From Methylobacter sp. (GTDB taxonomy: Bacteria; Pseudomonadota; Gammaproteobacteria; Methylococcales; Methylomonadaceae), in contig JAGXGY010000057.1 of assembly GCA_024636505.1 (NCBI GenBank), forward strand, positions 1 through 58,678: a DNA stretch of 58,678 bases, written 5' to 3'. The stretch's first letter is position 1. Each line of letters opens with the position of its first letter. This document shows positions 20,139 to 28,440 of the stretch, in pieces. The notes beneath the pieces were generated by a model that was not told the origin of the DNA, did not search any database, and saw nothing but the letters and a program-made list of their open reading frames with translations. A program made the position numbers and the translations under genes.

Positions 20139-20234
20139 TTTTAAAGCTCTTGTAGAGCTCCATAGCTGGAAAGTTGCGTTATATTTATCCTAAAGATATT
20201 CCAAGGCGGTTTTTTATAAAACCGCCTTTTTTTT
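20139..20234 (+). ncRNA. Candidate small RNA with its own terminator
   Basis: Between the divergent regB start and the convergent msrA end lies a stretch with a perfect hairpin AGCTC-TTGTA-GAGCT (20045 offset: 20145-20159), a second small hairpin CCA-TAGC-TGG, and a textbook terminator at 20205-20234 with T8 on the plus strand. No protein gene on the plus strand could use that terminator: the nearest ORF with family features upstream is more than 2 kb away on the minus strand. The transcript start is not determined; AT-rich sequence at 20101-20138 could hold a promoter. Confidence 0.45.
20205..20234 (+). terminator. Rho-independent terminator on the plus strand
   Basis: GGCGGTTTT-TTAT-AAAACCGCC (20205-20213 with 20218-20226) followed by eight T (20227-20234). 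On the minus strand, which msrA uses, the A-run precedes the stem and no T-run follows, so the plus strand is favoured. Confidence 0.85.
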
Positions 20235-20244
20235 GCCTTTTATA

Positions 20245-20874
20245 TCAAAAATCTACGCCTACCCCCCCTAAACCGCAGTAACCCATAGGATTTTTAGCCA
20301 GATACTGCTGATGGTGATCCTCGGCATAATAAAACTCTCTTGCCGTTATAATCTCTGTCGTTATTGATTTGAAACCTGCTTGATTGAGTTGTAGCTGATA
20401 GCGTTGTTTTGATGCCAATGCTTCCTCGAGTTGCTGCTGAGAATAGGTATAAATTCCGGATCGATATTGCGTACCGATGTCATTGCCTTGTCTCATACCC
20501 TGGGTGGAGTTATGGGATTCCCAGAAAAGCCGAAGTAATTCACGGTATGAAACAACAGCCGGATCATAAATGACTTTGACAACCTCGCTATGCCCGGTTA
20601 AACCGGTACATACCTCCTCATAGGTCGGATTGGGGGTGTAACCGCCGCTATATCCGACTGCAGTGCTAAACACGCCGGGACATTGCCAGAATTTTCGCTC
20701 CGCCCCCCAGAAGCAACCCATGCCAAACAGCGCCTGCTCCAGATTTTCCGGAAATGGCGGAACTATCGGGTTGCCGGTTACAAAATGTTGACTTGTAACC
20801 GGTATGGGCGTATTTCGCCCGGGTAAAATCTGCTTAGGGTCGGGTAAAATCGTTTTTTTTGATGAAAAAATCAT
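20245..20874 (-). CDS. msrA: Peptide methionine-S-sulfoxide reductase
   Basis: 209 residues. Catalytic Cys54 in the GCFWGAE motif, then [27 protein letters not shown] and [18 protein letters not shown], all diagnostic for MsrA. The C-terminal Cys in GYCGLG is the resolving cysteine. It reduces methionine S-sulfoxide in proteins using thioredoxin. The length, with a 40-residue N-terminal extension ending before the catalytic core, is the long proteobacterial form. Monocistronic. Confidence 0.95.
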   Translation of the reverse strand: MIFSSKKTILPDPKQILPGRNTPIPVTSQHFVTGNPIVPPFPENLEQALFGMGCFWGAERKFWQCPGVFSTAVGYSGGYTPNPTYEEVCTGLTGHSEVVKVIYDPAVVSYRELLRLFWESHNSTQGMRQGNDIGTQYRSGIYTYSQQQLEEALASKQRYQLQLNQAGFKSITTEIITAREFYYAEDHHQQYLAKNPMGYCGLGGVGVDF

Positions 20875-20960
20875 GGCCTGTGGTATTTTTATAAGACGAT
20901 TTGGGCAAGGATTATTATGATCCTATGTCATAAAATCCACTACTTTTTAACTGGAGAAAC

Positions 20961-21830
20961 ATGATAGAGCAAGATCTATTACGCCGTTTTTTATTTGAAG
21001 AACTGGGCGTCAGAGGGGAATGGGTTAAATTAACTCGCAGTTGGCAAGCGGCAAAATCTTATCAGCGCGGCTCTGAAAACGTGCAACAGCAATTGGGACA
21101 GGCACTTGCTGCGGTAGTCATGCTATCGGCTACCGTCAAGTTTACCGGCTCGATGATCCTTCAGATCCAAGGCGACGGCGATATTAAAACTTTGGTTGCC
21201 CAGGCAACAGATCAACGCAAAATAAGGGGCTTGGTGCGCGGCAAGGACAACGTAGCCGAAGGCCCCTTGGAAGCCATGTTCGGCCAAGGCCGACTGGTGT
21301 TAACCGTAGAATCGGAAAACGGTCAGCCTTATCAGGGCATCGTGCCTCTCCATGGCAGCAATTTAGCCGCCGTCGTGCAATCCTATTTTGAGCAATCAGA
21401 GCAACTTAAGACCCGCTTATGGCTATTTGCCAATGCAACTCATGCGGTAGGATTATTATTGCAGCAACTGCCGACACAGGAAAATCATCAGGCTGATTGG
21501 GAGCACATCGAAATACTGGCGAACACGGTAACCGAACAAGAACTGTTCGAGCTGGATTGCGAACAGTTGCTGTACCGATTATTCAACCAGGAAAAAGTCC
21601 GGCTGTTTGACCCGGAGCCTATTGCATTTAGCTGCGCCTGCTCTCGACCCAACATCGAGAAAACATTATTTGCCATGGGGCGGGTTGAACTGGAAAACAT
21701 ACTCAAGGAACAAAGCATTATTGAAGTTAACTGCGAATTCTGTGGCGAACAATACCGTTTTGATAAAATTGATGTCGAAAATATCCTGTCACAGCAAAGT
21801 ATCGCTAATAACTCCGAAACGCGACATTAA
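20961..21830 (+). CDS. hslO: Redox-activated chaperone Hsp33
   Basis: 289 residues. N-terminal beta domain (RGEWVKLTRSWQ, QLGQALAAVVMLSATVKF), middle helical linker, and a C-terminal redox zinc switch with Cys-x-Cys (FSCACSRP) and Cys-x2-Cys (VNCEFCGEQYRF). Oxidative unfolding with zinc release activates the holdase. An SD-like GGAG lies 8 nt before ATG 20961. The neighbours msrA and the peroxiredoxin give a loose oxidative-stress theme but are separate units. Confidence 0.96.
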   Translation: MIEQDLLRRFLFEELGVRGEWVKLTRSWQAAKSYQRGSENVQQQLGQALAAVVMLSATVKFTGSMILQIQGDGDIKTLVAQATDQRKIRGLVRGKDNVAEGPLEAMFGQGRLVLTVESENGQPYQGIVPLHGSNLAAVVQSYFEQSEQLKTRLWLFANATHAVGLLLQQLPTQENHQADWEHIEILANTVTEQELFELDCEQLLYRLFNQEKVRLFDPEPIAFSCACSRPNIEKTLFAMGRVELENILKEQSIIEVNCEFCGEQYRFDKIDVENILSQQSIANNSETRH

Positions 21831-21839
21831 AATAACCCT

Positions 21840-22016
21840 ATGTTTCAATCCACATTCGACCTCATCTGTCGAATGACAAAGCCATCGACAGATGAGGCCT
21901 TTGGCTTGCCTCCCCGTGAACGATGAGGTTACCAGAGAATAACGATGCGAATATATCGTTGTCAAATCTAACAATTCCCCTTAAAGGGGGATGTTTCAAA
22001 CCAGCAAGGAAATTTG
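21840..22016 (+). repeat. Structured leader repeat, full copy 1, ends at the lipoprotein ATG
   Basis: About 177 bp. Begins ATGTTTCAATCCACAT; hairpin 1 pairs CCTCATCTGTCGA with TCGACAGATGAGG; hairpin 2 AACGAT/ATCGTT; hairpin 3 CCCCT/AGGGG; then AAACCAGC-AAGGAAA-TTTG and ATG. Compared with the copies at 28210 and 49264, hairpins 1 and 3 contain compensatory base-pair changes. AAGGAAA (22006-22012) is a ribosome-binding site for the gene at 22017. It may be a mobile element, a cis-regulatory RNA, or both. Confidence 0.75.
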
Positions 22017-22808
22017 ATGAAAACCGGAATCCTTAAACACAGTCTGCGTATTGTTTTTTTGCTGGCATTGGCAGCTTCATTATCCGGTTGCATGTATTGG
22101 ATTCGTGCTTATCAAGTCTACTTACAAATGGATGACTTCGATCGCAACTTTTCCGTCGAGACCAATGATGAGTTTATCTTACACTTTAAAAACCCTATTC
22201 TTTACAGTAAAGACTTTGTTTCCCTGTCCAAACTTTATGCCAGCCAGGACGATCCGACGATGGAAGGCAGACGCTGGCGCTACTGGTTTCGTAAGGTTGA
22301 CGGCAACAATAGACTGATCAAGCCCGAAGTAAAATTTTATTCTGCTTTACATTTCAACAAAGAAAATAGATTAATTGCCTGGTCGTTTTCTTCGCTTTTT
22401 TTGGCAATTGCCCCGCCCAAATTTTTAGAGATTTCTTTGCGCTCTATTGGAGGCGCCGAGATAGACAAGGAAAAACAACAACTTAAAGCCAACTCGGCAT
22501 TACTGGAAAAAATTTCTGCGGATTTGCCAAAAAAAGCGGCTGTTCTGGCACAGTTGGGCGAGCCTTTTGAAATTAAAGACGAAATAGAGCAGGAAATCTA
22601 TATTTACCGTTTTCTACTGGAAACCCATCATATAGAAAAAGGTTATGAAGATCGCGCCTTAAACGAGGTTAAAATCACCTTCGATAAAAAAACCCAGGAA
22701 CTGGTTAGAATGGCCGGGCGTTTTGCAGGACTTAAAGTTTCAATTAATTATCGAAAATTTTTGAATGAGTCGCAGGATATTGCACAAAACAAACCGGAAC
22801 AGCCGTAA
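22017..22808 (+). CDS. Lipoprotein of unknown function
   Basis: 263 residues from ATG 22017 (a TTG at 22014 is not needed). Signal peptide with lipobox: ILKHSLRIVFLLALAASLSGC, acylated Cys in LSGC followed by Met. The mature part is alpha/beta with a long amphipathic region (KEKQQLKANSALLEKISADLPKK) and no motif I recognise. Membrane-anchored, probably to the outer membrane since no Asp follows Cys. Its entire 5' leader and ribosome-binding site are supplied by the repeat at 21840-22016. No operon partner. Confidence 0.75.
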   Translation: MKTGILKHSLRIVFLLALAASLSGCMYWIRAYQVYLQMDDFDRNFSVETNDEFILHFKNPILYSKDFVSLSKLYASQDDPTMEGRRWRYWFRKVDGNNRLIKPEVKFYSALHFNKENRLIAWSFSSLFLAIAPPKFLEISLRSIGGAEIDKEKQQLKANSALLEKISADLPKKAAVLAQLGEPFEIKDEIEQEIYIYRFLLETHHIEKGYEDRALNEVKITFDKKTQELVRMAGRFAGLKVSINYRKFLNESQDIAQNKPEQP

Positions 22809-22891
22809 AAAAGGCTTAAACAAAAATGTCTAAGCCTTGTTTTTATAGCGCACCGCCGTGTGTAAAAGTCACACAATAATCAGCTGTTCAA

Positions 22892-23497
22892 TTACAGCTT
22901 ACCAGCATTCTTATCCAGATATTCAGCCACACCTGCAGGGTTTGCGTTCATGCCTGAATCGCCTTTTTTCCAGCCGGCCGGACATACTTCGCCATGTTCT
23001 TCGTGGAATTGTAACGCGTCAATCATGCGCAACAATTCATCCATATCACGACCTAAAGGCAAATCGTTAACAACCTGATGACGGACTGTTCCTAAGCGGT
23101 CGATCAGGAAAGTACCGCGGTAGGCCACGGCAGGCACATCCGCTTCAACATCGTAATCTTTACAAATAGCATGAGATATATCCGCCGCCATGGTGTAACG
23201 GACAGGGCCTATACCGCCTTTATTGACAGGTGTATTACGCCATGCATTATGGGTAAAATGAGAATCTATAGATACTGAAATCACTTCAACATTACGGCTT
23301 TTGAATTCATCGATACGATGATCCAAAGCGATTAATTCACTTGGGCAAACAAAAGTGAAATCTAACGGGTAGAAAAATACAACGGCATATTTGCCGCTAG
23401 TCGCTTCAGAAAAATTAAATGAATCGACTATTTGACCATCGCCCAGAACGGCAGGAACTGTGAAATCAGGTGCTTGTTTACCGACTAATACACTCAT
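22892..23497 (-). CDS. Typical 2-Cys peroxiredoxin (AhpC/Prx1 group)
   Basis: 201 residues. Peroxidatic Cys51 in FYPLDFTFVCPSELIAL, resolving Cys172 in HGEVCPAGW, and the GGIGP-like motif GGIGPVRYTMAAD. It reduces hydrogen peroxide and organic peroxides; the electron donor (AhpF or thioredoxin) is not in the window. Length and motifs match the robust/sensitive 2-Cys class. An AT-rich upstream region (23498-23600) presumably contains the promoter; I could not identify an OxyR site with confidence. Confidence 0.95.
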   Translation of the reverse strand: MSVLVGKQAPDFTVPAVLGDGQIVDSFNFSEATSGKYAVVFFYPLDFTFVCPSELIALDHRIDEFKSRNVEVISVSIDSHFTHNAWRNTPVNKGGIGPVRYTMAADISHAICKDYDVEADVPAVAYRGTFLIDRLGTVRHQVVNDLPLGRDMDELLRMIDALQFHEEHGEVCPAGWKKGDSGMNANPAGVAEYLDKNAGKL

Positions 23498-23762
23498 TAG
23501 ATTATCTCCAAATAAATAGTGAAAAAACTGTTAACTTGATGTTAGCCATTAAAAGCAGTGGCTTGCTGAAATTGTACATCAGATTAGTCGGGAATTGGAG
23601 AGAGTTGTTATTTTGAGCTTGATTTAATTTTAATTTTATCCATAATTTGTCGCCAATAGCTTACAATAAATACAAAACGTTGCTTTATACAGCAATTTTT
23701 CAAGCTAGTCAGCCCAACATGGCTGTTAAATTTACTTAGCTCACTCCTGATGAGGTTCTATC

Positions 23763-24278
23763 ATGGCAAAAAATAAACATATTACCGAACCCGATGTGTT
23801 TGGTTTCCAAGTACGCATCGTAAGACGCGGCAAAGAGAGTAGTCGTTATTTCTCACATAAATTATGGGGCAACAAAGGCAAGTCTTTAAAAGCTGCAATT
23901 ACCTGGCGCGACCAAATGCTGACCGTTTTAAAAGGCAGCAAGACCCGGTTTCTTAAGCCGCCTAAAAATAAAACCACCACTGGCGTCACCGGCGTATCCA
24001 GAACCATTAAGTATGATCATCGTAAAGATAAAAGCTATCTTTGCTATACCGTTTTCTGGGTCAGTAATTGCAAATCGAGAAATAAAACCTTTCAAGTGGG
24101 CAATGTCGATAAGATCACCGCAGACGATGAATTCCATGCATTTCGTACCGCCAAGCTGTTCAGAAGCTGCTACGAGCATTCAATTGATAATGACCTTGAA
24201 TTTTATGACAGTAAATTTACCGGGTGGAAAAAACTGCGTTTATATGAAGACGAGAATTTGAATGCAGTCGCAATATAA
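23763..24278 (+). CDS. AP2/ERF-like DNA-binding protein (predicted)
   Basis: 171 residues, basic. Contains TGVTGVSRTIKYDHRKDKSYLCYTVFW followed by NKTFQVGNV, a three-strand plus helix pattern reminiscent of the bacterial AP2-like (ERF) DNA-binding domain found in homing-endonuclease and phage-integrase relatives; the N-terminal half (FGFQVRIVRRGKESSRYFSHKLWGNKGKSLKAA) looks like another half-copy of the same fold. GAGG lies about 9 nt before ATG. Stand-alone gene with no mobile-element partner nearby. Function unknown; the family call is by pattern only. Confidence 0.5.
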   Translation: MAKNKHITEPDVFGFQVRIVRRGKESSRYFSHKLWGNKGKSLKAAITWRDQMLTVLKGSKTRFLKPPKNKTTTGVTGVSRTIKYDHRKDKSYLCYTVFWVSNCKSRNKTFQVGNVDKITADDEFHAFRTAKLFRSCYEHSIDNDLEFYDSKFTGWKKLRLYEDENLNAVAI

Positions 24279-24416
24279 AGTGAGACTTTCTGTTAGAGGC
24301 GGTTATAGAGCTTTGATCATCGGATATTCCACAAAAAACCGCCGAATGTAAACCGGAAACCCGCAGCAACTGTCATTCGACGTTAACTGCGGCGACCAAA
24401 AATACAAGCCCTTAAC

Positions 24417-25139
24417 TCATCTTGTCAGCTTGAATTGCAGAGTCTGAACGGCCCGCTGGGTAACTGCGACACCATTAACCATTTTCCCTTTGAATTTCCA
24501 GCGGCTAATAGCCTGTAGTGCAGCATCATCAAAAACTTCAGGGGGTTGAGCCTTTACAACCATGGCATCTTTAACATTTCCGTCTACGGTGATAGTAAAT
24601 TCGACTTTAACCCAGCCCTCAATATGACGCTTAGCCGCCCGCCTCGGATATTTGGGAGGAATCCGTTCAAGCGGAATAACACCGGTACTGATGCCGCCAG
24701 AAGCGTCACCCTTGTCGACATCCGCTGCCGCATGACCCGTTTCTCCGGTACTGCTAGGCGTACTGGCGATCGGCACATTCACCGCAGGCCCGCTCGATTT
24801 TACCGCCTGTACCGGTATATCCGGCTTGGTTAGATTCATGGCCGGTATTTTCTGTTTTACCGGCGTCTTTTTGATGACCGGCTGTTTTTTGGGCGGCGCT
24901 TTCTGGCGTTGCGGAGGCCGAGGCTTTTCCTGTACTTGCTCCACTTTTTTTTCGGGTGGTTTTTCGATGACTTTAGGTTTTGGCGGCGGTTCACGTTTTA
25001 AACGCACAAACTCCATCATATTCAAATGTGCGCTCTTCTTAACCACTTGCTGGTTACTCATCAGCATGAATTGCATCAGCCAGAACAGGCCTAGCGAGAC
25101 TAGAACGCCGATCAATAAGGCGACAACAAATGACTTCAC
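24417..25139 (-). CDS. tonB: TonB energy-transducing protein
   Basis: 240 residues. N-terminal membrane anchor (FVVALLIGVLVSLGLFWLMQFMLM), Pro/Lys-rich periplasmic spacer (residues about 50-110: PPPKPKVIEKPPEKK) and C-terminal TonB domain with IPPKYPRRAAKRHIEGWVKVEF and ALQAISRWKFKGK. It transmits proton-motive energy to outer-membrane receptors. Overlaps exbD by 4 nt. Last gene of a five-gene motor operon next to two TonB-dependent receptors that probably use it. Confidence 0.94.
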   Translation of the reverse strand: MKSFVVALLIGVLVSLGLFWLMQFMLMSNQQVVKKSAHLNMMEFVRLKREPPPKPKVIEKPPEKKVEQVQEKPRPPQRQKAPPKKQPVIKKTPVKQKIPAMNLTKPDIPVQAVKSSGPAVNVPIASTPSSTGETGHAAADVDKGDASGGISTGVIPLERIPPKYPRRAAKRHIEGWVKVEFTITVDGNVKDAMVVKAQPPEVFDDAALQAISRWKFKGKMVNGVAVTQRAVQTLQFKLTR

Positions 25140-25552
25140 TGAGACTCCGCTTCGGTGGCAATCGAGGCATTGCTGATGCCGGCCAAACGAATCTGATCCA
25201 TAACGCTGACCAGAACATGGGTTTTGGTTTCCCTGTCAGCGGTAATCACCACCGAACCTAACGGATTTTCCGCATGCAATCTGGCGACATTGGCTCTAAC
25301 CGCACGCATATCGATGTTCTTTTTATCTATCCAGATCTCACCTGCTGAGCTAATCGCAACAATAATATGCGCCTGTTCCAGTTTCTCTGCGGTTTGAGCT
25401 TGAGGACGATTAACATCGAGTCCTGATTCCTTAACAGAAGAACTGGTCACGATAAAAAAAATCAACATAATAAAAACGATGTCGAGCATCGGTGTCATAT
25501 CAAGCTCAGCATTTTTCTCAGCTGAAGCACGGCTACTTTTACGGCGCATCAA
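25136..25552 (-). CDS. exbD: ExbD/TolR-family motor subunit
   Basis: 138 residues. A single transmembrane helix carries the proton-relay Asp in LDMTPMLDIVFIMLIFFIVTS, followed by a periplasmic domain. Together with ExbB it forms the proton channel driving TonB. Six bases separate it from exbB upstream, and its end overlaps tonB by 4 nt, so these are one transcript. Confidence 0.94.
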   Translation of the reverse strand: MMRRKSSRASAEKNAELDMTPMLDIVFIMLIFFIVTSSSVKESGLDVNRPQAQTAEKLEQAHIIVAISSAGEIWIDKKNIDMRAVRANVARLHAENPLGSVVITADRETKTHVLVSVMDQIRLAGISNASIATEAESQ

Positions 25553-25557
25553 TGTTC

Positions 25558-26082
25558 CTAGTGATATTTTAATAAATCGGTCAGGTGATGCACTTCATCA
25601 CTGACCCGCTCTTCAATACGTTTGCTGAAATACAGGCCGCCTATCGCAATAATCATACCAGCCATGGTCGGTATGGTGGCCTGGGATACGCCGGATGCCA
25701 TAGCCCTGGCATTGCTGGTACCGGTCACCGACATCACATCAAAAACGCTAATCATCCCGGTCACCGTCCCCAGCAAGCCCAACAGCGGACACAAAACCAC
25801 TAACATATTGATCATAGGAATGGTTTTGTTCATTCTGATTTTAGCCTCGGAAATAATACATTCCCTGATGGATAAGGCATGTGGCGTATGCCTGTCTTCC
25901 CTGCTGTTCCACTGATCTACCCAAAAATCTTTAAGCAGCGGATAGCTCTGCTTAAAAAAAATGAAGCGCTCAGTCACCAACGTCCACAAACAAATGGAGG
26001 TCAACAGAATCATCCATAGCACCTCGCCGCCGGTATTTAAAAAATCGCGAAGCGATTCCAGCAACGTTAACAATGCAGACAT
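25558..26082 (-). CDS. exbB: ExbB/TolQ/MotA-family proton channel subunit
   Basis: 174 residues with three membrane helices: GEVLWMILLTSICLWTLV, MLVVLCPLLGLLGTVTGMISVFDVM and MAGMIIAIGGLYF. The segment PLLGLLGTVTGMI is the signature of the family. This is the shorter, canonical ExbB of the operon; the longer paralogue lies immediately upstream and overlaps at its stop codon. It pairs with ExbD. Confidence 0.93.
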   Translation of the reverse strand: MSALLTLLESLRDFLNTGGEVLWMILLTSICLWTLVTERFIFFKQSYPLLKDFWVDQWNSREDRHTPHALSIRECIISEAKIRMNKTIPMINMLVVLCPLLGLLGTVTGMISVFDVMSVTGTSNARAMASGVSQATIPTMAGMIIAIGGLYFSKRIEERVSDEVHHLTDLLKYH

Positions 26083-27410
26083 TACCTGCCTGCCCGACGG
26101 CTGATTAAGCCGGCTGTCTGTTCATCAAGAATCTGCACCAATATCCGGCTGCGGGAAGCCACAATGCTGTGTAAAAACAATAAGGGAATGGCGACAGACA
26201 AACCCAATACCGTAGTAACCAGCGCCTGGGAAATACCCTCTGCCATCAATTTCGGGTCGCCGGTGCCGAACAAACTGATCGATTGGAAAGTCACAATCAT
26301 GCCGGTCACGGTACCCAGCAATCCCAGCAAGGGCGCTACCGCCGCCACCAGTTTAAGAATCGACAAGCCTTTTTCCAGCACTGGCAATTCGCGGATAATC
26401 GCTTCATCCAGCAATAACTCCAGATTATCGGTATCTTCGGCGCTGCCTTTCTCGGCAACGGCAAAAATACGCCCCAACGGATTGTCATCGTTAGCCACAG
26501 AGCTGTTCATTTGCAGCTCCATTTTTCGGCTGACTGAGGATAATTGAACCAATCTGAATATCCCATAAATAAAACCGATCACCCCTAAGGAAATAGTCAG
26601 GTAACCGATCAATCCGCCTTGCTTTACACGCTCAATCAGACTAGGCGTTTGAATCAGCATGCCGAGAATAGCGCCCCGGGTAGGATCCAGCGCAATATCG
26701 GCTTGCCCTGAGGTTGACTCCATGAATTCTTCTGCCAAACTAAGATACTTGCTTTGCGGTTGACGAGGCAAATCGGCCAGTTTTCCGGTTTCCGGCAAAT
26801 AGCGTAAATACTGGCCATCGGCCAGCGCATTAAAGACACCGATACGCACGACTTTTGCCTGTCGCGGCTCGCCGGCTGCCGACAGAATTTCAGCATCGTA
26901 ATAAACCACTTTGCCGGACTCGGTCATTTCCTGTTGCAGGGTAAACCATAATTGTTCCAGCTGCGCCATCGACGGCAAGGCTTTGCTATCGGCAATATCA
27001 GATAAAACGGCGGTTCTGTCAGGAAACTCGGCAGAAATAATAGAATTTTTCAAATTGGCTTTTAAGTCGCCGGCAACTTGCCGAGCGACGCCGAACAGTT
27101 CGCCCAACGGCCCGCTACGCTCGCTCAGTTCGGCTTCCAGCTGGCTTAATTGTTCGCTATTGGTTGCCAGTTGCGCTTTCATTTGACTACCGAGCGCTTG
27201 CAGTTTGCTCAGCTCCGCTTTGGCAGCGTCCAATAATTGCTGCTGTTTGCCGGAATTGGCAATAAAGTCAGCTTCCCGGGCGGCATTGACTTTGCCTTCC
27301 CCGCCTTGAGTTTGCTTAACTTCCTGTAATAACTTATCCAGATCCAGGTGATCGGCAACAGCGCTATTGAAAAATAATAGCGTAAAAAAAATAAAGATCA
27401 GTTTGTTCAT
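26082..27410 (-). CDS. Long ExbB-like proton channel with periplasmic coiled-coil domain
   Basis: 442 residues. A signal peptide (IFFTLLFFNSAVA) and a coiled-coil segment (about residues 50-130, QQQLLDAAKAELSKLQALG) precede a periplasmic domain, then three membrane helices with APLLGLLGTVTGMIVTF as in ExbB. This is the long type found in TonB systems that carry a DUF3450 partner, as in marine gammaproteobacteria. Its role is thought to be coupling the motor to the peptidoglycan or envelope; not demonstrated here. It overlaps the DUF3450 gene by 4 nt and touches exbB. Confidence 0.9.
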   Translation of the reverse strand: MNKLIFIFFTLLFFNSAVADHLDLDKLLQEVKQTQGGEGKVNAAREADFIANSGKQQQLLDAAKAELSKLQALGSQMKAQLATNSEQLSQLEAELSERSGPLGELFGVARQVAGDLKANLKNSIISAEFPDRTAVLSDIADSKALPSMAQLEQLWFTLQQEMTESGKVVYYDAEILSAAGEPRQAKVVRIGVFNALADGQYLRYLPETGKLADLPRQPQSKYLSLAEEFMESTSGQADIALDPTRGAILGMLIQTPSLIERVKQGGLIGYLTISLGVIGFIYGIFRLVQLSSVSRKMELQMNSSVANDDNPLGRIFAVAEKGSAEDTDNLELLLDEAIIRELPVLEKGLSILKLVAAVAPLLGLLGTVTGMIVTFQSISLFGTGDPKLMAEGISQALVTTVLGLSVAIPLLFLHSIVASRSRILVQILDEQTAGLISRRAGR

Positions 27411-28156
27411 TTGGCGGCCTCAGGTGCAGAAACGGGAACAGTCAACATATCCGGCGCTGTTTCCTTGCGGGCAATACGCAAACCGTTACGAATCGAGTTG
27501 CTGTAACCGGAAGATAATGGCTGCCAGCGTTTCTCCTCTTTATTCCAGAAACCGGTTTCACTGCCGTCCAGCCGCTGATAATAAAGAGCTACACGACCCA
27601 GCCGTAAAAAATCAACCGAACTGGTTACGCCGTTCAACTCGATATTCGCCTTATAGGCTTCAATCGTATTGCCGTATTCATTTTCAACCTGAAAAGCCTC
27701 CATGATCCGGCGAAATTTTTCGGCATTACTGATATCAGCTTTGGCAACCAGATCTTTTAATTGACTCAAACGCTGCTTGCGCTCTTTCGGTAAAAACGGC
27801 AAATCCAGCTGAATAAATTGATCCAGACTGTCGAGCATATGCACGATCAGCGGTACGATTTCCTGTTTGGTAACCTCAATATCTTGCAGTTGTTTTTCCA
27901 GCGAGGCTTTTTCTTCAACCTGGTTCGCCAGCATGTCTTTAATATGCTGATTATAGGTTTGCAAAATATCCGTTTGCCGGGTAACGGAGCGGTATTGTTC
28001 CAGCAACATATTTTTTTGATCGCCAGGCACCGCCGGTTGAGCTTTTGTGACTGCGGGTGCCGCAGCCTGCGCCGATAACGCACAAACGCCTAAGAAAGCG
28101 GCGGCCAGACAGGTATGGTGTCGGCTAGAATTAAGCATAGTAGTCCAAATAGTCAT
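27407..28156 (-). CDS. DUF3450 periplasmic coiled-coil protein
   Basis: 249 residues. Signal peptide ending ALSAQA; an internal start at 28138 (MLNSSRHHTCLAA) is also possible. A long coiled coil (residues about 45-110) leads to the conserved block DSLDQFIQLDLPFLPKERKQRL and a C-terminal domain with VNGVTSSVDFLRLGRVALYYQ. DUF3450 proteins occur only beside long ExbB/ExbB/ExbD/TonB sets. First gene of this motor operon; the promoter must lie in 28157-28210 or beyond the repeat. Confidence 0.9.
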   Translation of the reverse strand: MTIWTTMLNSSRHHTCLAAAFLGVCALSAQAAAPAVTKAQPAVPGDQKNMLLEQYRSVTRQTDILQTYNQHIKDMLANQVEEKASLEKQLQDIEVTKQEIVPLIVHMLDSLDQFIQLDLPFLPKERKQRLSQLKDLVAKADISNAEKFRRIMEAFQVENEYGNTIEAYKANIELNGVTSSVDFLRLGRVALYYQRLDGSETGFWNKEEKRWQPLSSGYSNSIRNGLRIARKETAPDMLTVPVSAPEAAK

Positions 28157-28209
28157 AGTATGAAGTTAAAAAATTCCGACCGGAAAAGTCGTTTCGATCG
28201 TTGTCTATT

Positions 28210-28389
28210 ATGTTTCAATCCACATCCGACCTCATCCGTCGAATGACACTCGCCGACGGATAGAGGTCGGTGGATTGTTCCTCCCCGTGAACGAGGAGGT
28301 TACCAAAAAGGATAACGATGCCAGTGTATCGTTGTCAAACTCAAATAATCCCCCTGAAGGGGGAGGTTTCAGACCAGCGAAGAAATTTG
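28210..28389 (+). repeat. Structured leader repeat, full copy 2 (orphan)
   Basis: Same architecture as 21840-22016. Hairpin 1 has CGACCTCATCCGTCG against CGACGGATAGAGGTCG, carrying C-G where copy 1 has T-A pairs. Hairpin 3 is CCCCCT-GA-AGGGGG. It also contains CCTCCCCGTGAACGAGGAGG. The Shine-Dalgarno has decayed to GAAGAAA and the ATG position reads ATC (28390-28392); no plus-strand gene follows. It separates the DUF3450 gene from the ABC permease gene. Confidence 0.7.
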
Positions 28390-28440
28390 ATCAAGGTGTC
28401 AGCAAAATTACCCTGTCTGCGTCGGCGCTTACATTCTGTT

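Noticed and set aside
21841..21855. GTTTCAATCCAC resembles a CRISPR repeat end
   Set aside because: Only isolated copies at 18047, 21840 and 28210, kilobases apart, with no regular spacers or cas genes.
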